A DNA stretch of 64,000 nt from Candidatus Planktophila sp. (GTDB lineage: Bacteria > Actinomycetota > Actinomycetes > Nanopelagicales > Nanopelagicaceae), in assembly GCA_017858325.1 (NCBI GenBank), contig JAFMBT010000006.1, positions 17,376 to 81,375 on the forward strand, in the 5' to 3' direction. Positions 36,269 through 45,213 of the stretch are shown here, in pieces. The position numbers and the translations under genes are program-made. How positions within the stretch are numbered: the stretch's first letter is position 1; each line of letters starts with the position of its first letter. Below the pieces are notes generated by a model that was not told the origin of the DNA, did not search any database, and worked only from the letters and a program-made list of their open reading frames with translations.

Positions 36269-37739
36269 CCTTGCGGGCTCGTTTTACAATATTTCGAATC
36301 ATTGTTGGAAATACAAAAAGATGTAGCGGTGCAATCGCATGCCAATACAGCTGCCCACCTAATCCACGTGGATAAAATGTTGCTTCTTGCACGATATGTG
36401 TCTTTCCATTTTCTGAATCGACGGTAAATTCAAGCCACGCTTTCCCAGGTAGGACCATCTCTGCATAGAGTTTTAATCTGCGACCAGGTTCAAGTTCCTC
36501 TACTCGCCAAAAATCTAGGCTCTCGCCAATACGTAAGAAATCAGGATCACGCCGTCCGCGGCGCAGACCGACTCCACCGACACCACGATCGATGAGTCCG
36601 CGTGCCCACCATAAAAAGTCAGAACCAAACCATCCATGTTCTCCGCCGATACCTTCGATCTGGCGCCAGATTTTTTCAGCTGAAACATCTGTGATTACTT
36701 CACGACGGTCGCGTAAAACTGCTTCACCTGCCCACTCGGGATCTCCTTGGGCTTTCTGCCACGGGGCTGTTGGACTTGTTGCATCTGACCAACGAGTTTC
36801 AACGCTATGTGCGCTAATTTTTGAAAGCGCCAGAGTCATTGCAGTCGAGACATCGGTAAGACCTTCAGGCGGCGGTGGAATAGTTGCATTGATGCTCTTT
36901 GCCGGGTCTGCCACAACTTCACTAATAAGCGAACCGACAAGTGGACGAGCTAACGCAGTTGGCACGGGTGTGACTAAACCAATCCATAAACTGGATAGCC
37001 CCGGAGTAAGAACGGGAATCTTTACAATGATGCGCTTTTTGAGCCCAGATAGCTTTGCAAACTTCTGCATCATATCCGCGTAGGTCAGAACTTCAGGGCC
37101 ACCGATATCAAAAACTTTTCCAACTGGTGCTGGAAGAAGCGCTGCATTTTTTAAGTAATATAAAATATCGCGAATTGCGATGGGGTGCGTGCGGTTCATT
37201 ACCCATTTTGGAGTTGTCATGATCGGCAAGCGGTGAGTTAAGTGACGCAACATTTCAAAGCTGGCAGAGCCCGAACCGATAATTATTCCGGCACGTAACT
37301 CCATGACCGGCACCGATGTACTTGCTAACTCTGCTCCTGTGCGAGCGCGCGATGCTAAGTGCTTGCTGATGTTCTTATCATTTGCGATTCCACCTAGGTA
37401 GACAATCTGTGAGACGCCTGCAGCTTCAGCCGCCTGCGCGAAATCGCGCGCCATCTTCGCCTCGATCTCATCGAAATCTGGACCGAGATTAATTGAGTGC
37501 AGAAGGTAATACGCCGTATGAATGCCAGTGAGCGCGCTATCAAGATCTGCACGATTTTCGGCGCTGCCTTCACTAATTTCAACCGAAGATGCCCATGGTT
37601 GTCCTTGAATTTTGTGCCAATCGCGAACCAAAATTCGCACATCTAATTTTTCTTCGATCAGGGTGCGCACTAACCGCCCACCGACATAGCCCGATGCCCC
37701 TGTGACGAGGTAGAGCCGCTTTTCACTCTTCGGATTCAT
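36261..37739 (-). CDS. NAD(P)-binding SDR with C-terminal DUF2867 domain
   Basis: The 492-residue protein has an atypical extended SDR domain (YLVTGASGYVGGRLVRTLIEE, residues about 8-300, with the NmrA/NDUFA9-like order) and a C-terminal DUF2867 lipocalin/SRPBCC-like domain (HGWFGSDFLWWARGLIDR, then GLRRGRRDP, LEFTVD, GLGGQLYWHAIAPLHLFVF). The pairing is common in Actinobacteria and of unknown role. The ATG at 37739 is chosen over a 13-codon extension because TAGGCT lies 7 nt upstream. It is divergent from the NDH-2 gene and overlaps the decarboxylase gene at its end. Confidence 0.88.
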   Translation of the reverse strand: MNPKSEKRLYLVTGASGYVGGRLVRTLIEEKLDVRILVRDWHKIQGQPWASSVEISEGSAENRADLDSALTGIHTAYYLLHSINLGPDFDEIEAKMARDFAQAAEAAGVSQIVYLGGIANDKNISKHLASRARTGAELASTSVPVMELRAGIIIGSGSASFEMLRHLTHRLPIMTTPKWVMNRTHPIAIRDILYYLKNAALLPAPVGKVFDIGGPEVLTYADMMQKFAKLSGLKKRIIVKIPVLTPGLSSLWIGLVTPVPTALARPLVGSLISEVVADPAKSINATIPPPPEGLTDVSTAMTLALSKISAHSVETRWSDATSPTAPWQKAQGDPEWAGEAVLRDRREVITDVSAEKIWRQIEGIGGEHGWFGSDFLWWARGLIDRGVGGVGLRRGRRDPDFLRIGESLDFWRVEELEPGRRLKLYAEMVLPGKAWLEFTVDSENGKTHIVQEATFYPRGLGGQLYWHAIAPLHLFVFPTMIRNIVKRARKDA

Positions 37740-37746
37740 GAGGTTC

Positions 37747-37756
37747 AGCCTAGACT
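37747..37756. promoter_or_regulatory. Bidirectional leaderless promoter with overlapping -10 boxes
   Basis: On the minus strand TAGGCT (37752-37747) ends 7 nt before the ATG at 37739. On the plus strand TAGACT (37751-37756) ends 6 nt before the ATG at 37763. The boxes share the central TA. Confidence 0.65.
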
Positions 37757-37762
37757 GCAGAC

Positions 37763-38995
37763 ATGGCAACTTCCACACGACCCCGCGTGGTCATTCTTGG
37801 CGCCGGCTTTGGTGGCCTAGCAACGGCGCGCGCCTTAGCTGGTAAGGCCGAAGTGATCGTGGTCGACCGCCACAACTACCAAACTTTCTTGCCGCTTTTG
37901 TATCAGGTTTCTACCGCCGGCCTTGCCGCAGATCACGTGGCACATCCAGTACGTGGCATCTTAAATAAAGATAAAATCAAGTTTCGTATGGGATCACCGA
38001 TCTCAGTTGATCACAAGAACAAGTCGGTTAAATTGGACTCCAGCGAGAGCTTAGATTTTGATCACTTGGTTGTCGCACTTGGATCTTCCACAAATGATTT
38101 TGGAATTCCAGGTGTTGCCGAATATGGGCTAGGAATGAAAAATGTCCACGAGGCTATTGCGATTCGAGCTGAGATTATGCGCCGCTTTGAAGATCTCTGT
38201 CGCTTTGAAGATGAGACTCGCTTAAGCATCTCGGTTATTGGTGGAGGCCCAACAGGTGTTGAGATGGCGGGTGCGATTGCCGAACTTGTTCGGGGGCCGT
38301 TACGTAATGATCATAAACATGCATCTGAACATATTGATATCTACTTGATTGAAGCAGGGCCACGAATCCTGCCGATGTTCTCCGAAAAACTTTCTAATCG
38401 CGCACAGCGTGACCTGGAAAAGATGGGTGTTACGGTAAAACTCAATACCGCAGTGCAAGAGGTAAAGCCGCGCAGTATTTTGATTAAGGGCGCGGATTCA
38501 ATTCCATCTGAGGTAACAATTTGGGCAGCTGGGGTAAAAGGTGAGCCAACGGGTGCAATCCTTAATCTTCCACTCGATGGCACTCGCATCAGCGTTGATC
38601 CAACACTTGCGGTTTCGCATTATCCATATGTCTGGGCCATCGGCGATATTTCAGGTGCTAAAGGTAAGGATGGACGTTTCTTGCCTCAGGTTGCACCTGT
38701 TGCAATGCAGCAAGGGCGTTTTGTTGCCGCACAAATAATTAAGCTAGCTGCTGGTAAAGCGCTACAACCATTTAAGTATCGCGATAAGGGTTCTATGGCA
38801 ACGATCGGCCGACATAAGGCTGTTGTACAAGTTGGTAATTTCACAATGACAGGAATTCTGGCTTGGTATGCCTGGCTCTGGCTACACCTTTTCTATCTCT
38901 TAGGTGGAAGTAATAAAATTGGCACGATGGCTGATTGGACGTGGAATTACCTGACATTTGATCGCGGCAACCGACACATTATGGACAGCATGTAG
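37763..38995 (+). CDS. ndh: Type II NADH dehydrogenase-like FAD/NAD(P) oxidoreductase
   Basis: NDH-2 oxidises NADH and reduces quinone without pumping protons. The 410-residue protein has an FAD loop (VVILGAGFGGLATARAL), the NYQTFLPLLYQVSTAGL quinone/FAD segment, a second dinucleotide loop (VIGGGPTGVEMAGAIAE) for NADH, VWAIGDISG near residue 290 and a hydrophobic C-terminal region (GILAWYAWLWLHLFYLLG) that anchors NDH-2 to the membrane. A TAGACT box lies 6 nt before its ATG. An alpha/beta hydrolase gene starts 2 nt after it. Confidence 0.94.
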   Translation: MATSTRPRVVILGAGFGGLATARALAGKAEVIVVDRHNYQTFLPLLYQVSTAGLAADHVAHPVRGILNKDKIKFRMGSPISVDHKNKSVKLDSSESLDFDHLVVALGSSTNDFGIPGVAEYGLGMKNVHEAIAIRAEIMRRFEDLCRFEDETRLSISVIGGGPTGVEMAGAIAELVRGPLRNDHKHASEHIDIYLIEAGPRILPMFSEKLSNRAQRDLEKMGVTVKLNTAVQEVKPRSILIKGADSIPSEVTIWAAGVKGEPTGAILNLPLDGTRISVDPTLAVSHYPYVWAIGDISGAKGKDGRFLPQVAPVAMQQGRFVAAQIIKLAAGKALQPFKYRDKGSMATIGRHKAVVQVGNFTMTGILAWYAWLWLHLFYLLGGSNKIGTMADWTWNYLTFDRGNRHIMDSM

Positions 38996-38997
38996 CA

Positions 38998-39774
38998 ATG
39001 TCTGAGTACATCGATCTTCGTGGTCATCGTATTCGTTCCTACGAGTGGCCCCACGACGGTGAGGCGGTGCTATTACTCCATGGTGGTTTAAGCCAAACAT
39101 CACATTGGGATATGCAGATACTTCCAGCAGTGGAAGATCACTTTCATGTCTTTGCTTATGACCGTACCGGACATGGCTTTACCGGTGATCAACCAGGAAG
39201 TTTCCACTTTGAATTTCAAAAAAATGAAGCGATTGCATACTTAGAAGATGTTGTAAAAAAGCCAGCGCATATTGTGGGCTACAGCGATGGGGCAAATATT
39301 GCGCTGATGGTTGCTATAGAGCGACCAGATCTCGTTGCCTCCATAGTCTCGATCGCAGGAAATTACGATCACACCGGTATCCATCCACTACCTGAACCAG
39401 ATGGATTTATTGCCCAAGAAGATCGTGACGAATACGCAATTACTTCTCCCGATGCTCCCCACACACTTGATGAAAAAATTGCGAAGATGAGCGCGATCTG
39501 GAAGGTCGAACCAAAGATTGCTCCAGATTCGCTGACAAATATTCAATGTCCCGTCCTAGTTATGGCCGGAGATGATGATGTGGTGCGCCACGATCACACT
39601 ATTGAACTCTTCGAGCGAATTCCATTGGGCCAACTAGCAATCGTTCCTGGGACATCACATGGATTAGTTAAGGAGAAGCCGGCAATAGTCCAAGCTTTGA
39701 TCGAAGACTTTCTCTCTGACTTAAGTTATCCAATAACGCGCATGCCAATTAAACGGAGCAATCCAGATCTTTAG
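38998..39774 (+). CDS. Alpha/beta-fold hydrolase
   Basis: The 258-residue protein has the oxyanion region LLLHGGLSQTSHWD, the nucleophile elbow GYSDGANIA in which the usual Ser-x-nucleophile-x-Gly pattern reads GxSDGA (Ser then Asp after the turn; GYSDG keeps the Ser as nucleophile), an Asp in MAGDDDVV and the catalytic His in GTSHGLV. The reaction is unknown. It begins 2 nt after ndh and is probably in the same transcript. Its 3' end overlaps the convergent carbonic anhydrase by 4 bp. Confidence 0.88.
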   Translation: MSEYIDLRGHRIRSYEWPHDGEAVLLLHGGLSQTSHWDMQILPAVEDHFHVFAYDRTGHGFTGDQPGSFHFEFQKNEAIAYLEDVVKKPAHIVGYSDGANIALMVAIERPDLVASIVSIAGNYDHTGIHPLPEPDGFIAQEDRDEYAITSPDAPHTLDEKIAKMSAIWKVEPKIAPDSLTNIQCPVLVMAGDDDVVRHDHTIELFERIPLGQLAIVPGTSHGLVKEKPAIVQALIEDFLSDLSYPITRMPIKRSNPDL

Positions 39775-40292
39775 AAATCTTTAAATTTGATTGCACCGCT
39801 CTTAACGTCATAGATCGCGCCTATAACTGAGACTCCCTCACGTATAAACGGGTATGCACGGATGCGAGTGAGATCTATCTCAAGGGCAGCTTCTTGATCT
39901 TTTGTCACCCGAAATTCCAGGCTTCGGGTATCTACCCCGTACTGCTTTTCGATTTCGTCGTGCAAAGTCGATTCATCGCTCTGGGCCATACGGCAATCGG
40001 TATGAGGCATCACAAGAATGCGGTCAACGTTTAAAAGATAGGTAGCAAGCACAAGCGTGCGCAGAACATCTTCAGTGACACGCGCTCCTGCATTGCGCAA
40101 GATCTTGGCATCACCTGAGCGCATACCGACAACAGAGAGTGGATTGATTCGCGAATCCATGCAGGTCACAATCGCTAAACCTTTAGCCGCTGATCCTGTG
40201 AGCTCGCTATATTTAAAACCTTGAGCGTATTCTTTATTTGCGCTGATTAGATCGGCAAACTTCTCGTGATCGGTGTATCGCTTATTCGCCAT
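39771..40292 (-). CDS. Beta-class carbonic anhydrase
   Basis: This zinc enzyme interconverts CO2 and bicarbonate. The 173-residue size is that of the short beta class. The zinc ligands appear in order: Cys in VTCMDSRINP (with the Asp-Arg dyad) and His and Cys in VMPHTDCRMA; NAGARVTEDVLRTL is the family helix. GAGAGG precedes the ATG. A tRNA-Thr gene lies just upstream on the same strand. It may supply bicarbonate to carboxylases; none is nearby. Confidence 0.94.
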   Translation of the reverse strand: MANKRYTDHEKFADLISANKEYAQGFKYSELTGSAAKGLAIVTCMDSRINPLSVVGMRSGDAKILRNAGARVTEDVLRTLVLATYLLNVDRILVMPHTDCRMAQSDESTLHDEIEKQYGVDTRSLEFRVTKDQEAALEIDLTRIRAYPFIREGVSVIGAIYDVKSGAIKFKDF

Positions 40293-40313
40293 CTATGCCT
40301 CTCTTTGAATTCA

Positions 40314-40388
40314 TGGAGCCCCCCGTCAGGATTGAACTGACGACCTTCCGCTTACAAGGCGGATGCTCTACCACTGAGCTAGGGAGGC
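40314..40388 (-). tRNA. tRNA-Thr(TGT)
   Basis: The minus strand folds with acceptor GCCTCCC/GGGGGGC (one T-G wobble), anticodon stem TCCGC/GCGGA and loop CTTGTAA (anticodon TGT, reading ACA), and T arm GTCAG/CTGAC with loop TTCAATC. Discriminator T and CCA are encoded. Confidence 0.95.
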
Positions 40389-40459
40389 CTGTCACATTTT
40401 TTACTACAGGCGCAATTATGGCAGGGGATGGGCTAATCTAAAAATCGCAGTAAGTGGAC

Positions 40460-40465
40460 TAGGTT
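40460..40465 (+). promoter_or_regulatory. -10 element, leaderless promoter of ppx
   Basis: TAGGTT ends 6 nt before the ATG at 40472. Confidence 0.55.
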
Positions 40466-40471
40466 ACGTGC

Positions 40472-41389
40472 ATGCGATTAGGCGTACTTGATATGGGATC
40501 AAACACGATCCATCTCCAAGTCGTCGATGCTCACCCTGGCGCTAGACCGACCCCGGCTTCAAGTCAAAAATTTGAACTTCGCCTCACGGAATATTTAGAT
40601 AAAAATAATCACATCACAGATGAAGGATTCGATCTTCTCAATCATGCAATTAGCGAAGTTCTTAAACATGCCAAAGAATTTGATTGTGAGGAGATTCTCG
40701 CCTTTGCAACATCAGCAATACGTGAGGCTGATAACGGTGAAAAAATTATTGCCAAACTCCGACGTATTCATAGTATTGACTTGCAAATTCTCTCTGGCGA
40801 TGAAGAAGCGCAGATAACTTTTCTAGCAGCCCGGAGATGGCTTGGTTGGTCTGCCGGTCGCTTACTCATTCTCGACATTGGTGGCGGTTCACTTGAGATG
40901 GCTGTAGGCAATGATGAATCCGCAAGCACCACACTCTCACTTCCGATTGGTGCAGGGCGTATGACTCGCGAATTTCTTACTGGTGATCCATATACCTCAA
41001 AGAGTATTAAGGCTCTGGCCCACCATGTACAAGAGACCATTTCGCGTTCAGTTGCAGGTGAACTGGCAGAACACAATGCTGATCGAATTGTTGCAACAAG
41101 TAAAACTTTCCGGACTTTAGCCAGGCTTACAGATCACTGGTATAAAGATGGAGGTAAATACCTTGAACGCGAAGCGCTAGCCGCGGCAATTGAAAAACTA
41201 AAAGATTTGACCAATAGCCAACGCGCCTCCCTACCTGGAGTCTCTCCTAGTAGAGCTAGACAGATAGTGGCAGGAGCAATTGTTGCCGAATCCGTAATGA
41301 AACATCTCTCTATTGAAAAAGTTGAGATTTGCCCTTGGGCACTCCGTGAAGGAATCGTTTTAAAGTGGCTTGATTGGATGGAAAAGTAA
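40472..41389 (+). CDS. ppx: Ppx/GppA-family exopolyphosphatase
   Basis: Ppx/GppA phosphatases release phosphate from the end of polyphosphate and can hydrolyse pppGpp. The 305 residues match the short actinobacterial type. The actin-like ATPase folds show LGVLDMGSNTIHLQVVD, FATSAIREADN, LSGDEEAQITFLAARR (with the catalytic Glu of the GxEE loop) and LLILDIGGGSLEMAVG. Lacking the C-terminal HD domain, it resembles mycobacterial Ppx1/Ppx2. A TAGGTT box supports the ATG. It converges on mutT1 and lies 2.9 kb from ppk, the opposing enzyme. Confidence 0.93.
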   Translation: MRLGVLDMGSNTIHLQVVDAHPGARPTPASSQKFELRLTEYLDKNNHITDEGFDLLNHAISEVLKHAKEFDCEEILAFATSAIREADNGEKIIAKLRRIHSIDLQILSGDEEAQITFLAARRWLGWSAGRLLILDIGGGSLEMAVGNDESASTTLSLPIGAGRMTREFLTGDPYTSKSIKALAHHVQETISRSVAGELAEHNADRIVATSKTFRTLARLTDHWYKDGGKYLEREALAAAIEKLKDLTNSQRASLPGVSPSRARQIVAGAIVAESVMKHLSIEKVEICPWALREGIVLKWLDWMEK

Positions 41390-41392
41390 GAG

Positions 41393-42301
41393 TTACTTGC
41401 TCTTCTCCACTTTTGGCGCAGGCGTCCAATCAACTGCAATTACATCACCACTGCGATGATGAAGAACAAATGAATCACCCGGCTTAAGTTCGGCCGATAA
41501 ACGTTTGAAATTCTTCTTTCCAATTAACTTCTTTACAAGCTTGGGAAGTACTGGATTGTGGCTACACATCACCGATGGCTTATCGGAGAGCATCACGCTG
41601 AGGGCATAGTCCAACGCCCTCTCGCTATCTTTTTCAAAGCCAAACTCACTAATTTCGGAAGAGTAAATTGGCGTAATTCCATACTCGGCCGCCATCGCCT
41701 CGATTGTTTGAACGCATCTGATCGCATCAGAGCTGTAAATTTTCTCAATCGCATATGGTGCATAAATCCCTGGAATTTTAGCTGCCTGAATCTGACCTAC
41801 ATGCTCTAAGGGGCGATCACCATCATCGCCATCCCATAGATCACGTTTCAGCGCCTTTGCATGGCGAAGTAAAACTAGCGGTGTCGATCCGAATCCAAAT
41901 TCTTCCGCCATACGAACAATCTCGCGATCATCACTATTGCTTAACTTATTAATGGCATCAGAGATTGAAAGCCATTCGATTGCATCAACTTCTTCTGGAT
42001 TCGGCGTTGCTGCGTTAAATTGATCTGCCTCTGCCAACCAGTAGCGCACTTCTTTCGTGACACCGTTGACTTCATAATCAACGGTTCCGATCTCTGGTCC
42101 AAAGATTGCCTTAACGCCGGTCTCTTCCAACACCTCGCGAAAAGCTGCCTGAATATGACTTTCGCCTGCATCGACGCCACCTTTTGGAAGTGACCAATCG
42201 TCATAACGTGGGCGGTGAATAATTGCGATCCTTACATCACCATCATCAATTGCTTGCCACAGGACTGCACCAGCACCTTCGGTACGTTCAACTATTGCCA
42301 T
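41393..42301 (-). CDS. mutT1: MutT1-type Nudix hydrolase with C-terminal histidine phosphatase domain
   Basis: MutT1 destroys 8-oxo-dGTP and its diphosphate, and related dinucleotides, limiting mutation. Residues 1-140 form a Nudix domain with the full box GGVDAGESHIQAAFREVLEE. Residues about 150-300 form a histidine-phosphatase domain with the RHA motif LLRHAKALKRDLW and a second His in MCSHNPVLP. The two-domain layout and 302 residues match M. smegmatis/M. tuberculosis MutT1. It begins 2 nt after ppk, an arrangement also found in mycobacteria (ppk beside mutT1). Confidence 0.93.
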   Translation of the reverse strand: MAIVERTEGAGAVLWQAIDDGDVRIAIIHRPRYDDWSLPKGGVDAGESHIQAAFREVLEETGVKAIFGPEIGTVDYEVNGVTKEVRYWLAEADQFNAATPNPEEVDAIEWLSISDAINKLSNSDDREIVRMAEEFGFGSTPLVLLRHAKALKRDLWDGDDGDRPLEHVGQIQAAKIPGIYAPYAIEKIYSSDAIRCVQTIEAMAAEYGITPIYSSEISEFGFEKDSERALDYALSVMLSDKPSVMCSHNPVLPKLVKKLIGKKNFKRLSAELKPGDSFVLHHRSGDVIAVDWTPAPKVEKSK

Positions 42302-42303
42302 TA

Positions 42304-44349
42304 TTAACCCTTCGGGTTCTCATTTAAATGATGCGAATGTGCATCTAAAAGAAGTGCTCCTGTCTCAGAGGCGCTCCGGCGTATCCAAGTCTGGCCATTG
42401 AGGTGCCAACTCTGGGTGTTATCTGAAAGACCAACATCTAAAATCTCTTTCAGTTGTGCAACATGCAACTGATGATAAATTCTTACAAGACACTCCACTC
42501 TTCGATCAAGGTTGCGATGCATTAAATCTGCCGAACCAATCCAGTACTCACTCTCGCCATCATTGAGGAAATAGAAGATACGTGAATGTTCCAGGAAGCG
42601 ACCCAGCACTGAGCGGGCAGTGATATTTTCTGAGAGACCAGGAACTCCTGCCTGTACTGAACATATTCCTCGTACTAAAAGATCGATCTTTACCCCTGCA
42701 GATGATGCTTCATAGAATTTCTCAACAAACTCTTCATCCAAAATTGAATTGAGTTTAAGCCTTATATGGGCCTCTTTACCGGCGCGTGCATGGGTAATCT
42801 CTCGATCAATTTTTTCGATAAGAGCGCTACGTAAGGATTTTGGCGCTACTAATAAACGAGAATATGTAGATTGCGGAGCAAAGCCTGATAATTGATTGAA
42901 GAGTTTGGTGAGATCCTCGGTTAACTCTTCATCGGCGCTCAGCAAGCCAAGATCTTCATAAGTACGCGCCGTCTTGGGATTGTAATTACCTGTTCCCACG
43001 TGGGCATATCTATGAATACCGCTATGTTCATCGCGAATAACAAGTGAGAGCTTGGCATGGGTTTTAAGTCCCATCAGACCATAGACAACGTGTACGCCGG
43101 CTGCTTCAAGTTTTCTCGCCCAACGCACATTTGCCTGCTCATCAAAACGAGCACGGATTTCGATAACGGCAAGCACCTGCTTACCCGATTCAGCAGCTTC
43201 AATCAGGGCCGCGACAATCGGTGAGTCACCAGATGTTCTATAGAGCGTCTGCTTAATTGCCAAAACTTTTGGATCCGCCGCCGCGTGATTTAGGAAATCA
43301 ACAACTGAACGTGTAAATGAGTCATATGGATGGTGTAACAAAATTTCGCCTTGGCGCATCGCCGAGAAATAGACGTCGTGATCTTCTTCATCGATACCAG
43401 CAAGTGGTTTAGGAGTCTTGGAGGTAAATGGTGGAAAATGAAGGTCTATACCCTTGAGATCAGCAATCTTAGAAAGGTCTTGCAAATTAACCGGGTGACC
43501 TGAACGAATCACATTAAGGGGGTCAATCTCGAGCTCTTCCATCAGCATCTCGAGAAGCTCTTGATTCACACCTGTTTCAACCTCAAGGCGTACAGGTGGG
43601 CCAAAGCGGCGTAGAAGAAGTTCTTGCTCAAGACTTGATAACAAGTCATCAGATTCATCTTCATCAATGTCAAGATCTTGGTTACGCGTGACTCTAAATA
43701 CGATGTGACCGCCAATCTCCATACCAGGAAAGAGTTGATCAAGATTCTCTGCAATTAGATCCTCCAGCGGGATAAATCGCGTGGAGTTCACATCCGTTGC
43801 TATCAGACGACTAAGAATTGGGGGAACTTTCACTCTTGCAAAGAACTTTTCTCGACTATCAGGATTAATCACACGCACACCTAAGTTAAGTGAAAGCCCT
43901 GAAATATATGGAAACGGGTGTGATGGATCTACAGCAAGTGGCGTCAACACGGGAAAGATACGAGTGCGGAAGAGTTCTTGTAGATGATCCCTCTCACTTG
44001 TCTTCAGATCTGACCAGGTAATGAGTTCGATACCTTCTTTACTCAGGGCAGGCCTGATGCTTTCTTCAAAAATTTTATACTGGTGTGCAGTCAGATCTTT
44101 GACTATCCGCGAAATCTCAGCAAGAAGTTCCTGCGGTGTAAATCCAGAAGAGTTCTTCGAAACAATGTTGTTTTCGATCTTGCGCAATACCGATGCGACT
44201 CGAACCATATAGAACTCATCGAGATTTGATGAAAAAATCGTAAGAAATCGCACTCGCTCAAGGAGCGGAATGTCCCTATCTTCAGCTAACTCGAGAACTC
44301 GCTGATTAAATGCCAGCCAACTGATCTCACGATCTGTCAGGTTCCCCAT
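42304..44349 (-). CDS. ppk: Polyphosphate kinase 1
   Basis: Ppk reversibly polymerises ATP gamma-phosphate into polyphosphate. The N domain starts DREISWLAFNQRVLELAED; the phospholipase-D-like core has KQTLYRTSGDSPIV, the autophosphorylated His in YAHVGTGNYNPKTA and the second His in DLMHRNLDRRVE. I start it at ATG 44349 (681 residues) because TAGAGT lies 7 nt upstream and the homologous region begins there. Starts at 44373 or 44424, the latter touching the SGNH stop, would add 8 or 25 residues. It lies 2 nt before mutT1. Polyphosphate storage fits the phosphate-regulation genes further right. Confidence 0.95.
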   Translation of the reverse strand: MGNLTDREISWLAFNQRVLELAEDRDIPLLERVRFLTIFSSNLDEFYMVRVASVLRKIENNIVSKNSSGFTPQELLAEISRIVKDLTAHQYKIFEESIRPALSKEGIELITWSDLKTSERDHLQELFRTRIFPVLTPLAVDPSHPFPYISGLSLNLGVRVINPDSREKFFARVKVPPILSRLIATDVNSTRFIPLEDLIAENLDQLFPGMEIGGHIVFRVTRNQDLDIDEDESDDLLSSLEQELLLRRFGPPVRLEVETGVNQELLEMLMEELEIDPLNVIRSGHPVNLQDLSKIADLKGIDLHFPPFTSKTPKPLAGIDEEDHDVYFSAMRQGEILLHHPYDSFTRSVVDFLNHAAADPKVLAIKQTLYRTSGDSPIVAALIEAAESGKQVLAVIEIRARFDEQANVRWARKLEAAGVHVVYGLMGLKTHAKLSLVIRDEHSGIHRYAHVGTGNYNPKTARTYEDLGLLSADEELTEDLTKLFNQLSGFAPQSTYSRLLVAPKSLRSALIEKIDREITHARAGKEAHIRLKLNSILDEEFVEKFYEASSAGVKIDLLVRGICSVQAGVPGLSENITARSVLGRFLEHSRIFYFLNDGESEYWIGSADLMHRNLDRRVECLVRIYHQLHVAQLKEILDVGLSDNTQSWHLNGQTWIRRSASETGALLLDAHSHHLNENPKG

Positions 44350-44356
44350 GCTTGGC

Positions 44357-44362
44357 ACTCTA
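44357..44362 (-). promoter_or_regulatory. -10 element, leaderless promoter of ppk
   Basis: TAGAGT ends 7 nt before the ATG at 44349. If ppk starts further upstream this box would be inside the gene. Confidence 0.45.
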
Positions 44363-44424
44363 CTAGTGTTCATGAGTTTGGTGAACGTAAGGTTACCAAT
44401 GAAGGTGCGAAGAGAGAACTTCAT

Positions 44425-45201
44425 TTAATGAGGCCAAGGAATAGGTTGTGGATACTTCGGCATACGCCCATCACCTGACGAACGACCACGGAGTCTGCGA
44501 ATAATCCAAGGAAGTGCGAATACAAAGAACCAGAGCACTCCAACGGCTCGCTCTTTTATCCACGGTGTTGGCTTAGCTGGTGGTAAAGGCGTGCGCCATT
44601 GCGGATCGAATTCATAACCCAGCTTTTCTAATACTGCTTCAGCGCACCGTGAATGTCCCATTGAATTTAAATGCAGACGATCAAACGCTAAGAAACGACG
44701 ATCGCTAAAGAAACGCTCTCCATTTGCATCCACAATGATCGCGCCAACTTCTGCAGCAACTTCGCGGATAGATCGATTGAATGCACCGAATCGCTCTTGC
44801 CAGACTTTTGAGCCGCGGCCTTTATTTCCAGTATCTTCCAAGACGGTAAAGAGCATCACAGTTGCACCTGTCGCAGCCAATCTACGCACAGCAGATTGAT
44901 ACTTTTCTTTCGCTGCGGCTGCATCAAAGCCAGGACGTAAGGCATCGTTTGCACCTGCATGAAATGAGACCAATGTGTCAGGGCCTGTGATGTATGAGAT
45001 CGCAATCGGCAGCTGATCATCGATTACTTGCTGCAGCAGCTTTCCGCGCACAGCCAGATTTGCATAGGTAAATGTTGGTGACTTCTTAGCTAGGCCATCT
45101 GCAACGCGATCGGCCCAGCCTCGGTATAGACCGTCAATCTTCTCATCGCTCATGCCCTCGCTATACGAGTCACCACAAACGACTAGCCTGTTAAAAATCA
45201 T
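44425..45201 (-). CDS. SGNH/GDSL-family hydrolase with C-terminal membrane helix
   Basis: The 258-residue protein has the SGNH blocks: the nucleophile Ser in VVCGDSYSEGM, Gly in block II, Asn in FHAGANDAL and the Asp-x-x-His pair in FDRLHLNSMGH. Near the C-terminus (about 220-240) is one hydrophobic segment (VGVLWFFVFALPWIIRRL), so the enzyme may sit on the inner face of the membrane; no signal peptide is present. It would cleave an ester or acetyl group of unknown origin. AAAGGAAAG precedes the ATG. It sits between rlmB and ppk on the same strand. Confidence 0.88.
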   Translation of the reverse strand: MIFNRLVVCGDSYSEGMSDEKIDGLYRGWADRVADGLAKKSPTFTYANLAVRGKLLQQVIDDQLPIAISYITGPDTLVSFHAGANDALRPGFDAAAAKEKYQSAVRRLAATGATVMLFTVLEDTGNKGRGSKVWQERFGAFNRSIREVAAEVGAIIVDANGERFFSDRRFLAFDRLHLNSMGHSRCAEAVLEKLGYEFDPQWRTPLPPAKPTPWIKERAVGVLWFFVFALPWIIRRLRGRSSGDGRMPKYPQPIPWPH

Positions 45202-45213
45202 TGCACTTTCCTT

